A DNA stretch of 64,000 nt, taken from the NCBI RefSeq assembly GCF_004570975.1, contig NZ_SPPC01000003.1, positions 183,102 to 247,101 of the forward strand. Direction: 5' to 3'. The notes under the pieces were generated by a model that was not told the origin of the DNA, made no database searches, and saw nothing but the letters and a program-made list of their open reading frames with translations. The translations under genes were made by a program, and so were the position numbers. Every line of letters starts with the position of its first letter. Position 1 is the stretch's first letter. The stretch comes from Barnesiella sp. WM24 (GTDB lineage: Bacteria > Bacteroidota > Bacteroidia > Bacteroidales > Muribaculaceae). Shown piece after piece: positions 43,867 to 53,147 of this stretch.

Positions 43867-44939
43867 AAGTCGGCATATTGTCCATGCAGCAGATAACGAA
43901 CTATGGATCGTTTCTGCAAGCATATGGACTTAAATCAATTTTGGAAAGATTGGGACATGATGTTGAGTTTGTCAATATCGTTCCAGGTGAACAGCTTCCG
44001 CAATATAGAATTGGGAAACTTCACAAAGTTAATCTGATGCTTAAGCGTTTGAAAGTGAAGCATCCCCTTCGTCAACTTCAATGTACCCTAAAGTTGCACA
44101 GACGATTTGACAATGAATTTAAACCGGAACTCGGAGTTAAAGAGGGGAAAACAGAAACTCGTTTTGATGCTGTCGTAATCGGTAGTGACGAGGTTTTCAA
44201 TGTAGCACAGACCACATGGTTCGGCTTCTCTACTCAATTGTTTGGCGAAAACTTGAATGCTGATAAAGTTATAAGTTATGCCGGATGCTTTGGAGCTACG
44301 ACGATCGCAAAACTGAAAGAACTTGGCATAGACCGCCGAGTCGGAGAACTGATGGCGAGAATGGATGCAATTTCAGTCAGAGACAAGAACAGCGTTGATA
44401 TTGTCACTTCACTTACCAACGTAGAACCGAATCTCAATGTTGACCCTGTCATAGCCTATGGATTTGACAATGAAGTCAGACTTCCTGATATAAAAGATGA
44501 GTACCTCCTTGTCTATACATATCCCGGAAGAATGAACAATTCTAAAGAGGTTAAAGCCATAACGGCTTATGCCAAAAAGAAAAATCTGAAAATTGTTGCA
44601 GTTGCTAACTATTTTGACTGGGTTGACGAGGTTGTGACTCCTCATCCGTTTGAAGTGCTCGGCTATTTCAAACGTGCAAGTTGTATAGTCACTGACACAT
44701 TTCATGGTGCGGTTATGTCTCTCAAGTTCAATAAGTCATTTGCTGTGATTGTAAGAGGAATGAACAGCAACAAGTTAACTTTTTTATTGGAACAATTCAA
44801 TCTTGACTCAAGGATAGCAGAAAAGGCTGAAAATATAACTGGAATTTTGGAAGAGAAAATTGACTATGTACCGGTTAATGCAGCGATAGAGCGGGAGAAG
44901 AAAAACACAGTGGATTACTTAAAATCTAATTTGGAATGA
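43863..44939 (+). CDS. polysaccharide pyruvyltransferase family protein
   Basis: A 358-aa enzyme of the CsaB-type pyruvyltransferase family (PF04230): opening MKVGILSMQQITNYGSFLQA, then FDAVVIGSDEVFN, ISVRDKNSVDIV, and the late segment SCIVTDTFHGAVMSLKFNKS with the conserved D-T-F-H-G-A. The family transfers pyruvate from phosphoenolpyruvate to make ketals on surface sugars, giving a negative charge. It is paired with the iron-sulfur protein before it. Confidence 0.9.
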   Translation: MKVGILSMQQITNYGSFLQAYGLKSILERLGHDVEFVNIVPGEQLPQYRIGKLHKVNLMLKRLKVKHPLRQLQCTLKLHRRFDNEFKPELGVKEGKTETRFDAVVIGSDEVFNVAQTTWFGFSTQLFGENLNADKVISYAGCFGATTIAKLKELGIDRRVGELMARMDAISVRDKNSVDIVTSLTNVEPNLNVDPVIAYGFDNEVRLPDIKDEYLLVYTYPGRMNNSKEVKAITAYAKKKNLKIVAVANYFDWVDEVVTPHPFEVLGYFKRASCIVTDTFHGAVMSLKFNKSFAVIVRGMNSNKLTFLLEQFNLDSRIAEKAENITGILEEKIDYVPVNAAIEREKKNTVDYLKSNLE

Positions 44940-45120
44940 ATGTAAAAAGTAATCCAATACATCAGCCATTTTTCCCAGACTCCATTGCCTTTGAAAAGCA
45001 ACGGATATATATACGAGTTTGGCAATATTGATATCGATAGCTGATACTTATCGAAAAGGGTATCTTTTCTATCGTCACCTGATTTCACATTTTTCCATAT
45101 AATTTATTTATCCTGATTTT

Positions 45121-45867
45121 ATGAATAACCGTGAGTTTGTGAAAAAAATCGCAGACTCTGCCTTGGCATATCCCGACAGCACTTTCGCTGAGGGGAATGG
45201 GCGAGTAAATACGTGCGTAAATCCATACTCCTATCATCTTGTGCGCCGTCATCCGGAATTATACGGATCAATGGATGGACTTTTTGTAGATGGCATGACT
45301 ATGTGTTGGTTAATCCGTTTTTTATGGGGAAAGCGTGTGCCGAGGCTAAGTTTCGATATGTCTGGCATGGCTGTTGATTTATTTACGTATCTAAATGACA
45401 AAGAGACAAGTCGAAGTATTTATTTCTTAGGAACGAAACAAGAAATACTTGAATCAACGGTCAAACAGTTTCATAAAAGCTATCCCGAAATGAAAATTGC
45501 CGGTTATCGCAACGGCTATTTCATTGACAATGATGACAGGAAAAGTGCGATTAAGGAAGTCGTGGATATTGACAGCGATTTTACTATCATCGGCATGGGG
45601 TCTCCATTGCAAGAACAATTTGCTCTCGATTTGAAAAATGCCGGCTACAAAGGGATTGTATTCACATGCGGAGGGTTCCTCCACCAATCCGCCAACAGTA
45701 TCAACTATTATCCTGATTGGGTAAATAAATACAACCTTAGGGCCTTCTACCGTCTTTTCCACGAAAGAGGCTTATGGGGCAGGTTATATAATGTCTTGAT
45801 TGAATTCCCAATACTATTCACATGGGACACATTATGTACAAAAGTATTTATGAGATATAACTTTTGA
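45121..45867 (+). CDS. WecG/TagA/CpsF-family (GT26) glycosyltransferase
   Basis: A 248-aa GT26 enzyme: VDGMTMCWLIRFLWGKRVPR (early catalytic block), IYFLGTKQEILE, FTIIGMGSPLQEQFALDL and FTCGGFLHQSANSINYYPDW. In known pathways it adds an N-acetylated mannose-type sugar to undecaprenyl-PP-GlcNAc as the second step of repeat-unit assembly. No initiating phosphoglycosyl transferase is seen in this window, so the first step must be encoded elsewhere. It is separated from the previous gene by 181 bp with no clear promoter and is followed by the locus terminator. Confidence 0.88.
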   Translation: MNNREFVKKIADSALAYPDSTFAEGNGRVNTCVNPYSYHLVRRHPELYGSMDGLFVDGMTMCWLIRFLWGKRVPRLSFDMSGMAVDLFTYLNDKETSRSIYFLGTKQEILESTVKQFHKSYPEMKIAGYRNGYFIDNDDRKSAIKEVVDIDSDFTIIGMGSPLQEQFALDLKNAGYKGIVFTCGGFLHQSANSINYYPDWVNKYNLRAFYRLFHERGLWGRLYNVLIEFPILFTWDTLCTKVFMRYNF

Positions 45868-46296
45868 TTATTCCAGATTGATTTCCCGAAATTACTGTTT
45901 GCGCCCAACGGACTTTTCCAAATTTGAAAATGAGTTAAGATTCATACTCTTGAGTGTGTGGTCGGTTTGGGGCGGCTTGCATCACTTTTTCCGGTGGCAG
46001 AGATTGAGGATGTAGTGACGAAGATTTATTCGCGCGATATTTTTGGAAGGGATTGAATTGACCGCGATGAAGCGGAATAAGGCGTTGCCATGCAGTAAGT
46101 GCGTGGCAACGTTTTTTGTTTATATTGGATAATGAAGGGTAGGGCGACCGGTGAAATGGCTATGGTGGGAGTGCAGAGGCTTTTGAAAATGTAATTTCGC
46201 GTTTTTGTGTCATAGGATTTGCTGTCATTTAACGCGCTTAACAACAGGCGGTTGTAGGTTAGTATGTTTGATGGCGGTTGTTTTTTAGTGGAAAAA
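45868..46296. other. intergenic region at the end of the polysaccharide locus
   Basis: No gene is supported here. It holds the locus terminator (46083-46117). The rest carries no promoter or repeat that I can support until the tetR promoter region starts at 46297. Confidence 0.6.
46083..46117 (+). terminator. intrinsic terminator of the polysaccharide operon
   Basis: CGTTGCCATGC (46083-46093) pairs with GCGTGGCAACG (46101-46111), one G-T pair, 7-nt loop, followed by TTTTTTG. Confidence 0.92.
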
Positions 46297-46346
46297 TTTG
46301 GTAGTAAAGGAAAAAGATTATAGTTTTGTGCTAACAAAATTGTTAG
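46297..46346 (+). promoter_or_regulatory. promoter and palindromic operator of the tetR-exporter operon
   Basis: TTTG (46297-46300) and TAGTTTTG (46321-46328) with exactly 20 bp between them are a full consensus promoter. The near-perfect palindrome CTAACAAAATTGTTAG (46331-46346) covers the expected start point just downstream. This is where a TetR-type repressor would block its own operon. The tetR start follows at 46371. Confidence 0.8.
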
Positions 46347-46370
46347 TCAATATTGATAAATAGAATTGTT

Positions 46371-46997
46371 ATGATAAATGACAGACAACCACAAGATACT
46401 GAAGCTAAAATCCTTCAGGCCGCTGAAAGTGAATTCCTCACAAAAGGCTTTGCCGGAGCAAGAACCACATCTATTGCTCAGGCTGCGGGAGTGACCCATG
46501 CAATGTTTCACTACTATTTTCGAACTAAGGATAAACTGTTCGAGAGAATCATATCTGAGAAAATAGCCTTGATGAAGGAACTGCTACTTGACACTGTGGT
46601 AAATTCAGATATGTCGCTTGAGGACAAGATTCGCAATGTGATAGGGCGACATTTGGATTTTGTCGCGGCAAATCCCGATCTTCCTCGTTTTCTTGTCGGA
46701 GAAGTATTTGCATATCCGGAAAGAGCAAAAGTCCTGACTGAAAAAATAAGGATGTTTGCTCCACGTATGATTGCCGAACTGCAGCGCCAGATTGATGAAG
46801 CGGCTGCAAACGGGATTTTCAGGAAGGTGGACGCGCGAATGCTAATAATTGATATAGTGTCGCTTAACATTTTCTCCTATATGGCCTCGCCTCTGATAAA
46901 TGCGGTTTTAGACAACTGCATGGAGGACTCGGAGAGCTTTCTTGCACAGCGTAAAAAGGAAAATTTTGACACGATTATGCGAAAACTAAAACCATAA
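46371..46997 (+). CDS. TetR-family transcriptional repressor of the ABC exporter operon
   Basis: I start at ATG 46371 (MINDRQPQDTEAKILQAA) rather than the upstream TTG at 46353. The 208-aa protein has the N-terminal TetR helix-turn-helix (ATTSIAQ-like: RTTSIAQAAGVTHAMFHYYF, then RTKDKLFERII) and an all-helical C-terminal ligand domain. It is four bases ahead of the exporter's TolC gene and has a palindrome over its own promoter, so it very likely represses the whole seven-gene operon until an exporter substrate binds. The ligand is unknown. Confidence 0.92.
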   Translation: MINDRQPQDTEAKILQAAESEFLTKGFAGARTTSIAQAAGVTHAMFHYYFRTKDKLFERIISEKIALMKELLLDTVVNSDMSLEDKIRNVIGRHLDFVAANPDLPRFLVGEVFAYPERAKVLTEKIRMFAPRMIAELQRQIDEAAANGIFRKVDARMLIIDIVSLNIFSYMASPLINAVLDNCMEDSESFLAQRKKENFDTIMRKLKP

Positions 46998-47001
46998 GAC
47001 T

Positions 47002-48288
47002 ATGTATAAGGCAATCATTACATTCCTGATGCTATGGATGTTTTCGCCCGGGCTTAGGGCCGAAGTGATAACTATAGAGCAATGCGTGGAAAAAGCTGTG
47101 GAAAACTATCCTTTGGTAAAAAAATATGACCTTCTTGCCTCGACATGCGACATTGCCTTGTCTGATATAAACAAAGGGTGGCTTCCCCGGATAAATACGT
47201 CGGCACAGGCGACGGTGCAGAATGTTGTGCCGTCATTCCCCGATGCACTTTCCGGTATGCTCAGTCAGATGGGGCAGTCGTTTGAAGGTCTTGGCAAATT
47301 TCAATATAAGATTGGAATAGATATGTCTCAGAATATTTGGGATGGCGGAGTTTCCAGTGCTCGGCGTCGAGTGCAAAAAGCTGAAACGCAAGTGCGGCAG
47401 GAAGCAATGGACGTAGAGCTATATCAGGTAAGGCAACGCGTGGAAAATCTTTTTTTCGCAATACTTTTGTCGGAAGAGCAGATAAAACTCAACCAAAACA
47501 CCGTGTCGCTACTACGCTCAAATCTTGATAAACTGCAATCAATGTTGCAGAATGGCACTGCGATGCAGAGCGATGTTGACATGCTTGAGGCGCAGGCACT
47601 TGTTATCGAACAGAATATTGTAATGGCGCAAAGTTCTGCCGACGGATACCGTAAGGTGCTTGAAATATTTATTGGTGCAAGTCTAAATGATTGCGAACTG
47701 GAAAAGCCGTATATGTCAATGCCTGAATCATCTGACTCCAACAGACCGGAACTAAATTTATTTGAAGAAAAACTCAGGTTGGTTGAAGCCGGACAACGTC
47801 TCTCCGACACTTCAATTATGCCCAAAATCGGCTTTTTTGCTCAGGCATACTATGGCTATCCCGGCTATGACTACTTTAAGAGCATGATGAATAGGGATTT
47901 ATCTTTCAATATTTTAGCCGGAATCAAAGTGTCCTGGAATATAGATTCATTCTATACACGGAAAAATAATTCCCTTCGTAATGCCATTGAGATGCAGAAC
48001 ATCCATGCCGATAAAGATGTGTTTCTGTTCAACTCCGATATTCAATCCGCGTCTGTTATGGAAAGCATAAATGGACTGAGGAAGATAATGTCAAAGGACA
48101 AGGAGATAATTTCGCTTAGGGAGAAAGTACGCAAATCGGCAGAGTCTCAACTTGAAAACGGCGTGATAGATGCTACGGCGTTTCTTACAAAAGTGAATGA
48201 TGAGAATCAAGCCGTCCTGACCGCATCATTTCATGAAATAGAGCTATTACAAGAAATATATAATCTCAAATACATCCTTAACCAATGA
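47002..48288 (+). CDS. TolC-family outer-membrane efflux protein
   Basis: A 428-aa protein with signal peptide (to about residue 20, SPGLRAEV) and the two-fold repeat of long helical hairpins typical of TolC/OEP channels (TIEQCVEKAVENYPLVKKYD; QVRQRVENLFFAILLSEEQI; IMPKIGFFAQAYYGYPGYDY). It forms the outer-membrane duct of the exporter encoded by the next five genes. It overlaps the adaptor gene start by 4 nt. Confidence 0.9.
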   Translation: MYKAIITFLMLWMFSPGLRAEVITIEQCVEKAVENYPLVKKYDLLASTCDIALSDINKGWLPRINTSAQATVQNVVPSFPDALSGMLSQMGQSFEGLGKFQYKIGIDMSQNIWDGGVSSARRRVQKAETQVRQEAMDVELYQVRQRVENLFFAILLSEEQIKLNQNTVSLLRSNLDKLQSMLQNGTAMQSDVDMLEAQALVIEQNIVMAQSSADGYRKVLEIFIGASLNDCELEKPYMSMPESSDSNRPELNLFEEKLRLVEAGQRLSDTSIMPKIGFFAQAYYGYPGYDYFKSMMNRDLSFNILAGIKVSWNIDSFYTRKNNSLRNAIEMQNIHADKDVFLFNSDIQSASVMESINGLRKIMSKDKEIISLREKVRKSAESQLENGVIDATAFLTKVNDENQAVLTASFHEIELLQEIYNLKYILNQ

Positions 48289-49172
48289 AGAAGTCTCTGA
48301 ATCTAATAGCAATGGCTGTACTTATTACCGGCTGCAATAAAGCTCCTGACTACGACGCCACCGGAATTTTTGAGGCAACCACAGTGACTGTATCGTCAGA
48401 AACAACCGGAAAAATCCTTTCACTGGATATTTCAGAGGGAGACAGCATTAATAATGGACAGACTATTGCCGTGATTGATACAACCATGCTTGTCCTACAG
48501 CAGAAGCAGCTCAACAGTCAAAAACTGTCAGTTGAAAATTCGTCCCCGGATATTGTCGCACAGGTGTCATCGCTACGTGCTCAGATTGCACATCAAAAAC
48601 ATGAGTGCGAGAGATTAGGGCGCCTTCTTGCCGATGGTGCGACGACACAAAAACAATACGATGACGCGCAGTCGCAGTTGAAAGTATTACAGGCACAGCT
48701 TGATGCTCTGACATCATCGCTTTCAAACAACCGCAATTCCATTTCAGACAATGCCGTGGCGTTGCAATATCAGCAGGAGCAGCTGGAAGAGCAGATAGAA
48801 AAAAGCACGGTGAAATCTCCGCTTACAGGCACAGTTCTCATCAAGTATGCCGAACAAGGAGAATTTGCCACTCCCGGAAAACCTATTTGTAAAATTGCAA
48901 ATCTCAATGACATTTATCTGCGAAGTTATTTTACTGTGTCACAGCTTTCGGATATACATATCGGACAGGATGTGACCGTGATAGCTGATTTTGGCGTAGA
49001 TAAGCAATATGAATATCCCGGTACTATCACATGGATAGCTCAGGAAAGTGAATTTACACCGAAATCCATTCAGACCAAAGATTCACGGGCTAATCTTGTA
49101 TATGCTGTAAAAATCGCTGTCAAAAACGATGGCAGGCTTAAACTCGGTCAATATGGAGAGGTGCGTTTATGA
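48285..49172 (+). CDS. HlyD-family periplasmic adaptor lipoprotein (YbhG/YhiI-like)
   Basis: A 295-aa adaptor with a lipobox signal (AVLITGC, Cys17), a biotinyl-lipoyl-like half domain (VSSETTGKILSLDISEGDSI), a long coiled-coil hairpin (~70-165), the return lipoyl half (KSPLTGTVLIKYAEQGEFA) and a beta-barrel domain. It links the inner-membrane ABC permeases to the TolC channel. It overlaps both neighbours by 4 nt, so the cluster is translationally coupled. Confidence 0.9.
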   Translation: MKKSLNLIAMAVLITGCNKAPDYDATGIFEATTVTVSSETTGKILSLDISEGDSINNGQTIAVIDTTMLVLQQKQLNSQKLSVENSSPDIVAQVSSLRAQIAHQKHECERLGRLLADGATTQKQYDDAQSQLKVLQAQLDALTSSLSNNRNSISDNAVALQYQQEQLEEQIEKSTVKSPLTGTVLIKYAEQGEFATPGKPICKIANLNDIYLRSYFTVSQLSDIHIGQDVTVIADFGVDKQYEYPGTITWIAQESEFTPKSIQTKDSRANLVYAVKIAVKNDGRLKLGQYGEVRL

Positions 49173-50083
49173 ACAAGGCGATTGAAATATCGGAAGTCTC
49201 AAAAAGCTATGGTTACATCCATGCTCTTGACCGTGTAAATTTCACGGTTGAGCAAGGAGAACTGTTCGGTCTTATCGGGCCTGATGGCGCCGGAAAAAGT
49301 TCGTTATATCGTATAATTGCGACACTTTCTGCTCCGGATAGCGGCACAGCGACAGTGAACGGAATGGATGTAGTACGTGACTATCGAAAGTTGCGTAAAA
49401 GAATCGGATACATGCCTGAAAAGTTTTCTCTATATCAGGATATGACTGTAGCTGAGAATATGGCGTTCTTTTCCTCTCTGTTCGGCGTTTCGGCTAAAGA
49501 GAATTATGATCTGATTGCCCCTATATTCTCTCAGTTGGAGAAATTTCCCGACAGAATGGCCGGGGCATTGTCGGGAGGCATGAAACAGAAGCTGGCTCTA
49601 AGCTGCGCCCTGATTCATCGTCCGGAAGTATTGCTCCTTGACGAGCCTACAACCGGTGTTGATGCCGTTTCAAGGAGTGAATTCTGGGATATGCTTGCAA
49701 CTTTACGGGAAAAAGGTATTACAATACTCGTTTCCACATCTTATATGGACGAGGCTACACGATGTGAGCGCATAGCGATGATAAACAATGGACGTATTCT
49801 TGCAGTTGACACTCCCTCCGCTCTGATTAACAGATTGGATGAGAACCTGTATAATGCGGTCGCCACTGATATGTTCGGACTCCTTTCGCGTCTCAGGTCA
49901 AATCCGGACGTGATTGACTGTTACACATTCGGGGCCACTTTGCATGTCGTGGGTAATGATAATTTTTCAGCCGGTCAGGTCGAAGAGGCGCTAAAAAAGA
50001 CAGGCATGGAGGATGTGAGAATATATCACGCCACCGGCACTATTGAAGATTTATTCATAAAGCAGATTCGTGATGGAAAATAA
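49169..50083 (+). CDS. ABC exporter ATP-binding protein 1 (YbhF N-half-like)
   Basis: A 304-aa ATPase with Walker A GPDGAGKSS, signature LSGGMKQK, Walker B VLLLDEPTTGVD and a C-terminal extension of about 80 residues. It is closest to the N-terminal half of double ATPases such as YbhF/RbbA. In this operon the two halves are separate genes. The last residues overlap the next gene by 11 nt. Confidence 0.92.
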   Translation: MNKAIEISEVSKSYGYIHALDRVNFTVEQGELFGLIGPDGAGKSSLYRIIATLSAPDSGTATVNGMDVVRDYRKLRKRIGYMPEKFSLYQDMTVAENMAFFSSLFGVSAKENYDLIAPIFSQLEKFPDRMAGALSGGMKQKLALSCALIHRPEVLLLDEPTTGVDAVSRSEFWDMLATLREKGITILVSTSYMDEATRCERIAMINNGRILAVDTPSALINRLDENLYNAVATDMFGLLSRLRSNPDVIDCYTFGATLHVVGNDNFSAGQVEEALKKTGMEDVRIYHATGTIEDLFIKQIRDGK

Positions 50084-50819
50084 CAATCCGGCCATATCCG
50101 TACGTGACCTTACAAAGAAATTCGGAAATTTTACTGCCGTTGACCATATATCGTTTGATGTCGGCAAAGGTGAGATTTTTGGCTTCCTTGGTGCGAATGG
50201 AGCCGGAAAAACCACAGCGATGCGCATGCTATGCGGACTTAGTTTTCCTACGTCCGGGCAGGGACAGGTTGCAGGATATGATATTGTATCGCAATCCGAA
50301 GATATCAAACGCCACATAGGATATATGAGTCAGAAGTTCTCCCTTTACGGTGAATTGACAGTAATAGAGAACCTTCGGCTGTTTTCGTCCATCTATGGAA
50401 TGAATCGACAGAGTTTTCGCCACGCTTCATCAAGACTATTGGAAGAACTTGAAATGACCGATATGCAAAACGCGTTGGTAAAAGATATTCCGGTGGGGTG
50501 GAAACAGAAACTTGCTTTTCTGTCTGCGACTATTCACTCTCCTGAAATAGTATTTCTTGATGAACCTACCGGCGGAGTTGACCCGGTGACACGCCGTAAA
50601 TTCTGGGAATTGATATACAAGGCATCATCTGACGGTATGACGGTGTTTGTTACGACCCATTATCTTGATGAGGCAGAATATTGCAATCGTGTTTCCATTA
50701 TGGTTGATGGTCACATAAATGCCTTGGATGCGCCGGCAGCTCTCAAACAGAGATATAATGTTTCCTCAATGGATGAAGTTTTTAGGATTGTAGCCAAAGA
50801 TTCGACAAGAAGCGATTAA
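50073..50819 (+). CDS. ABC exporter ATP-binding protein 2 (YbhF C-half-like)
   Basis: A 248-aa ATPase (ATG at 50073; the GTG at 50070 is less likely). Walker A is GANGAGKTT and Walker B IVFLDEPTGGVD, but the signature motif is changed to IPVGWKQK in place of LSGGxxQ, as is usual for the second half of YbhF-like double ATPases. With the preceding ATPase it probably forms an asymmetric heterodimer in which the sites are not equivalent. Confidence 0.92.
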   Translation: MENNNPAISVRDLTKKFGNFTAVDHISFDVGKGEIFGFLGANGAGKTTAMRMLCGLSFPTSGQGQVAGYDIVSQSEDIKRHIGYMSQKFSLYGELTVIENLRLFSSIYGMNRQSFRHASSRLLEELEMTDMQNALVKDIPVGWKQKLAFLSATIHSPEIVFLDEPTGGVDPVTRRKFWELIYKASSDGMTVFVTTHYLDEAEYCNRVSIMVDGHINALDAPAALKQRYNVSSMDEVFRIVAKDSTRSD

Positions 50820-50830
50820 ATACTGATAAT

Positions 50831-51880
50831 ATGTCAATACTCCAATCCCTTATAAAAAAGGAAGCTCTACATGTATTCAGAGATCGGCGCACGATGGTAA
50901 TAACTCTATTGATGCCGGTGCTCTTGCTGTTGCTGTTCGGTTTTGCAATATCAACCGAAGTCAACAATGTGAATGTGGTGGCAGTCGTTGACCGACATAC
51001 CGATGAAACAAGAGAAATCATAGAGCGTTTCAGTGTCAATCCATACATAACGTTTAAGGGCGTTACAGATAACAGTAATGCTGACAATCTGCTGAGAACC
51101 GGCACGACAGATGCTGTGGTAGTACTGAAAACAAGTAATGGCAGACTGTCAACGCAAATCATCGTTGACGCGTCCAACACAACTGTAGCGCAAGCCTCCA
51201 CGGCCTATATTCGAGGCATAATATCAGGCTCTGACATGATGTCTCCTGTATTGACGCAGACCCTATACAATCCACAGTTAAAAAGTGCATATAATTTTGT
51301 GCCCGGAATTATGGGCATGATATTTATCCTTATATGCGCCATCATGACCTCTGTCTCAATTGTAAGCGAGAAGGAAAACGGAACTATGGATTTATTGCTT
51401 GTTTCACCGGTCAGACCGGGAACGGTTATATTGGTAAAACTCATTCCATACTTTATCCTGTCATGCACGATTCTTGCCGTGATGCTCATAATTTCCTATA
51501 CCGTATTGGAATTGCCGTTGTCTTCAAGCATAATAAATGTAATACTGCTTTCCATCATATACATTATATTATCATTGTCAATCGGTTTGCTCGTATCAAC
51601 TGTTGTCGACACTCAACTTACAGCCCTGATTGTTTCGGCGGTGGTGTTTATGCTTCCGGTAATCATGCTGTCAGGTATGATATTTCCGATAGACAATATG
51701 CCGGTCGTATTGCAATGGTTGTCCTGTATTATCCCGGCAAGGTGGTACACAGCGGCTATGCGCAAACTTATGATACAGCAGCTTGAAATAAATTATGTAT
51801 TACAGGAGATTTCCATATTGCTATCAATGACCGGATTGTTACTTCTGTTCGCTCTAAAGAAATTTAATACAAGAAAATGA
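50831..51880 (+). CDS. ABC-2 type permease 1 (YbhS-like)
   Basis: A 349-aa permease: one N-terminal membrane helix (MVITLLMPVLLLLLFGFAIS), a periplasmic domain of about 130 residues, then five C-terminal helices with the ABC2 signature (SEKENGTMDLLLVSPVRPGT; LSGMIFPIDNMPVVLQWLSC). It forms the inner-membrane pore with the second permease gene 7 bp downstream. Related E. coli systems export cationic drugs or sugars; the substrate here is unknown. Confidence 0.9.
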   Translation: MSILQSLIKKEALHVFRDRRTMVITLLMPVLLLLLFGFAISTEVNNVNVVAVVDRHTDETREIIERFSVNPYITFKGVTDNSNADNLLRTGTTDAVVVLKTSNGRLSTQIIVDASNTTVAQASTAYIRGIISGSDMMSPVLTQTLYNPQLKSAYNFVPGIMGMIFILICAIMTSVSIVSEKENGTMDLLLVSPVRPGTVILVKLIPYFILSCTILAVMLIISYTVLELPLSSSIINVILLSIIYIILSLSIGLLVSTVVDTQLTALIVSAVVFMLPVIMLSGMIFPIDNMPVVLQWLSCIIPARWYTAAMRKLMIQQLEINYVLQEISILLSMTGLLLLFALKKFNTRK

Positions 51881-51887
51881 CCGGACA

Positions 51888-52994
51888 ATGAAATTACAAA
51901 TATTACTTGCGTTACTGCAAAAGGAAATTGCGCTCATGAAACGCAATCCGATAATTCCAAAGATAGTCTTTGCAATGCCGGTTATGGTAATGCTTATCAT
52001 ACCGCTTGTGGCAAATCTTGATGTGAGAAATGTCAATGTCACAGTTGTCGACAACGACCACAGTCAGTTATCTCGCAGAATTATAGCCGATATTGCCGCA
52101 TCGGAGTATCTCGATGTCTCATCAGTGTCCAATACACATAGCGAGGCAATGTCAGCCATTGAAAACGGCAATGCTGATGTTTTACTTACAATTCCACCGG
52201 ATTATTCTGAAAACGCAATGTCAACAATGCCACAGGTTGATGTTGAGGCAAATGGCGTTAATGCTACCAAAGGTATGATAGGCTCTCAGTATGTTGCGCA
52301 AGCAGTAGCCGGGACGCTCTCTCAGTGGTATGCAGAAAACGGCATAGAGATGCCCCGCGTAGATCAGAGCGTCATATATCGTTTTAACCCGACACTTGAT
52401 TTCAGGAATTACATGATTCCGGCATTGATGGTAGTGCTTTTGATTATAATCTGCGGTTTCCTCCCTGCATTGAATCTTGTGAGCGAAAAGGAATCCGGAA
52501 CTATAGATGCAATGAATGTTACTCCGGTCAGCAGATTTACATTCATTCTTTCTAAGCTCATCCCTTTTTGGGTAATAGGGGTAATTGTTGTAACCGTTGG
52601 ACTGTTGATAGGCTGGCTCGTCTATGGACTTGTGCCACTCGGAAGCCTTTTTGCAATCTATCTGGCGGCTGTCTTGTTCAGTCTTGTGATGTCTTGCTTA
52701 GGAGTTACGATTGCCAACCGGTCATCAACTATGCTTCAGGGCATATTCGTGATGTTCGCTTTCATAATGATTTTCCAGTTGATGAGTGGATTGTTTACCC
52801 CTATTGACTCTATGCCACAGTGGGCTCAATACGTAACATGTCTGATTCCGCCGCGCTACTTCATAGAGATAATGAGGTCGGTATATCTCAAAGGAGCAAC
52901 CGTAATAGAACTTGCTCCGCAATACCTCGCGCTTCTCATCTTTGCCTCGGTGTTGTGTTGTATCGCGTCGATATCTTATAAGAAGCAAGTGTAA
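51888..52994 (+). CDS. ABC-2 type permease 2 (YbhR-like)
   Basis: A 368-aa paralog of the permease before it, with the same layout: one N-terminal helix, a large periplasmic domain, five helices at the C-terminus (SEKESGTIDAMNVTPVSRFT; LMSGLFTPIDSMPQWAQYVT). It is the last gene of the TetR-controlled exporter operon. The hairpin at 53035-53052 follows, but on this strand it has no T-run. Confidence 0.9.
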   Translation: MKLQILLALLQKEIALMKRNPIIPKIVFAMPVMVMLIIPLVANLDVRNVNVTVVDNDHSQLSRRIIADIAASEYLDVSSVSNTHSEAMSAIENGNADVLLTIPPDYSENAMSTMPQVDVEANGVNATKGMIGSQYVAQAVAGTLSQWYAENGIEMPRVDQSVIYRFNPTLDFRNYMIPALMVVLLIIICGFLPALNLVSEKESGTIDAMNVTPVSRFTFILSKLIPFWVIGVIVVTVGLLIGWLVYGLVPLGSLFAIYLAAVLFSLVMSCLGVTIANRSSTMLQGIFVMFAFIMIFQLMSGLFTPIDSMPQWAQYVTCLIPPRYFIEIMRSVYLKGATVIELAPQYLALLIFASVLCCIASISYKKQV

Positions 52995-53027
52995 TATACA
53001 TTGATAACTAACTAAAAAATAGGGGTA

Positions 53028-53052
53028 TAAGAAAAGCGGCTCGGAAGCCGCT
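53028..53052 (-). terminator. terminator of the tRNA-Arg gene
   Basis: AGCGGCT (53035-53041) pairs with AGCCGCT (53046-53052) around a 4-nt loop. On the minus strand the stem is followed by TTTTCTTA, directly after the tRNA 3' end. Confidence 0.85.
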
Positions 53053-53055
53053 CAG

Positions 53056-53127
53056 TATGCCCGTGGGGAGTCGAACCCCAATCGACGGAACCGGAATCCG
53101 TAATTCTATCCATTGAACTACGGGCAC
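53056..53127 (-). tRNA. tRNA-Arg (anticodon CCG)
   Basis: The minus strand folds as a full cloverleaf: acceptor GTGCCCG with CGGGCAT (first pair G-U), D-stem GTTC with GAAT, anticodon stem ACGGA with TCCGT around loop TTCCGGT, giving anticodon CCG (reads CGG), and T-arm TGGGG-TTCGACT-CCCCA. The discriminator is A and CCA is not encoded. It has its own consensus promoter and a terminator, so it is a single-gene unit. Confidence 0.95.
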
Positions 53128-53147
53128 ATTTCTGGTTAATTCGCATG

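Noticed and set aside
46026-46337. A 103-codon frame on the minus strand after the polysaccharide locus
   Set aside because: It runs through the operon terminator and the tetR promoter and has no recognisable motif.
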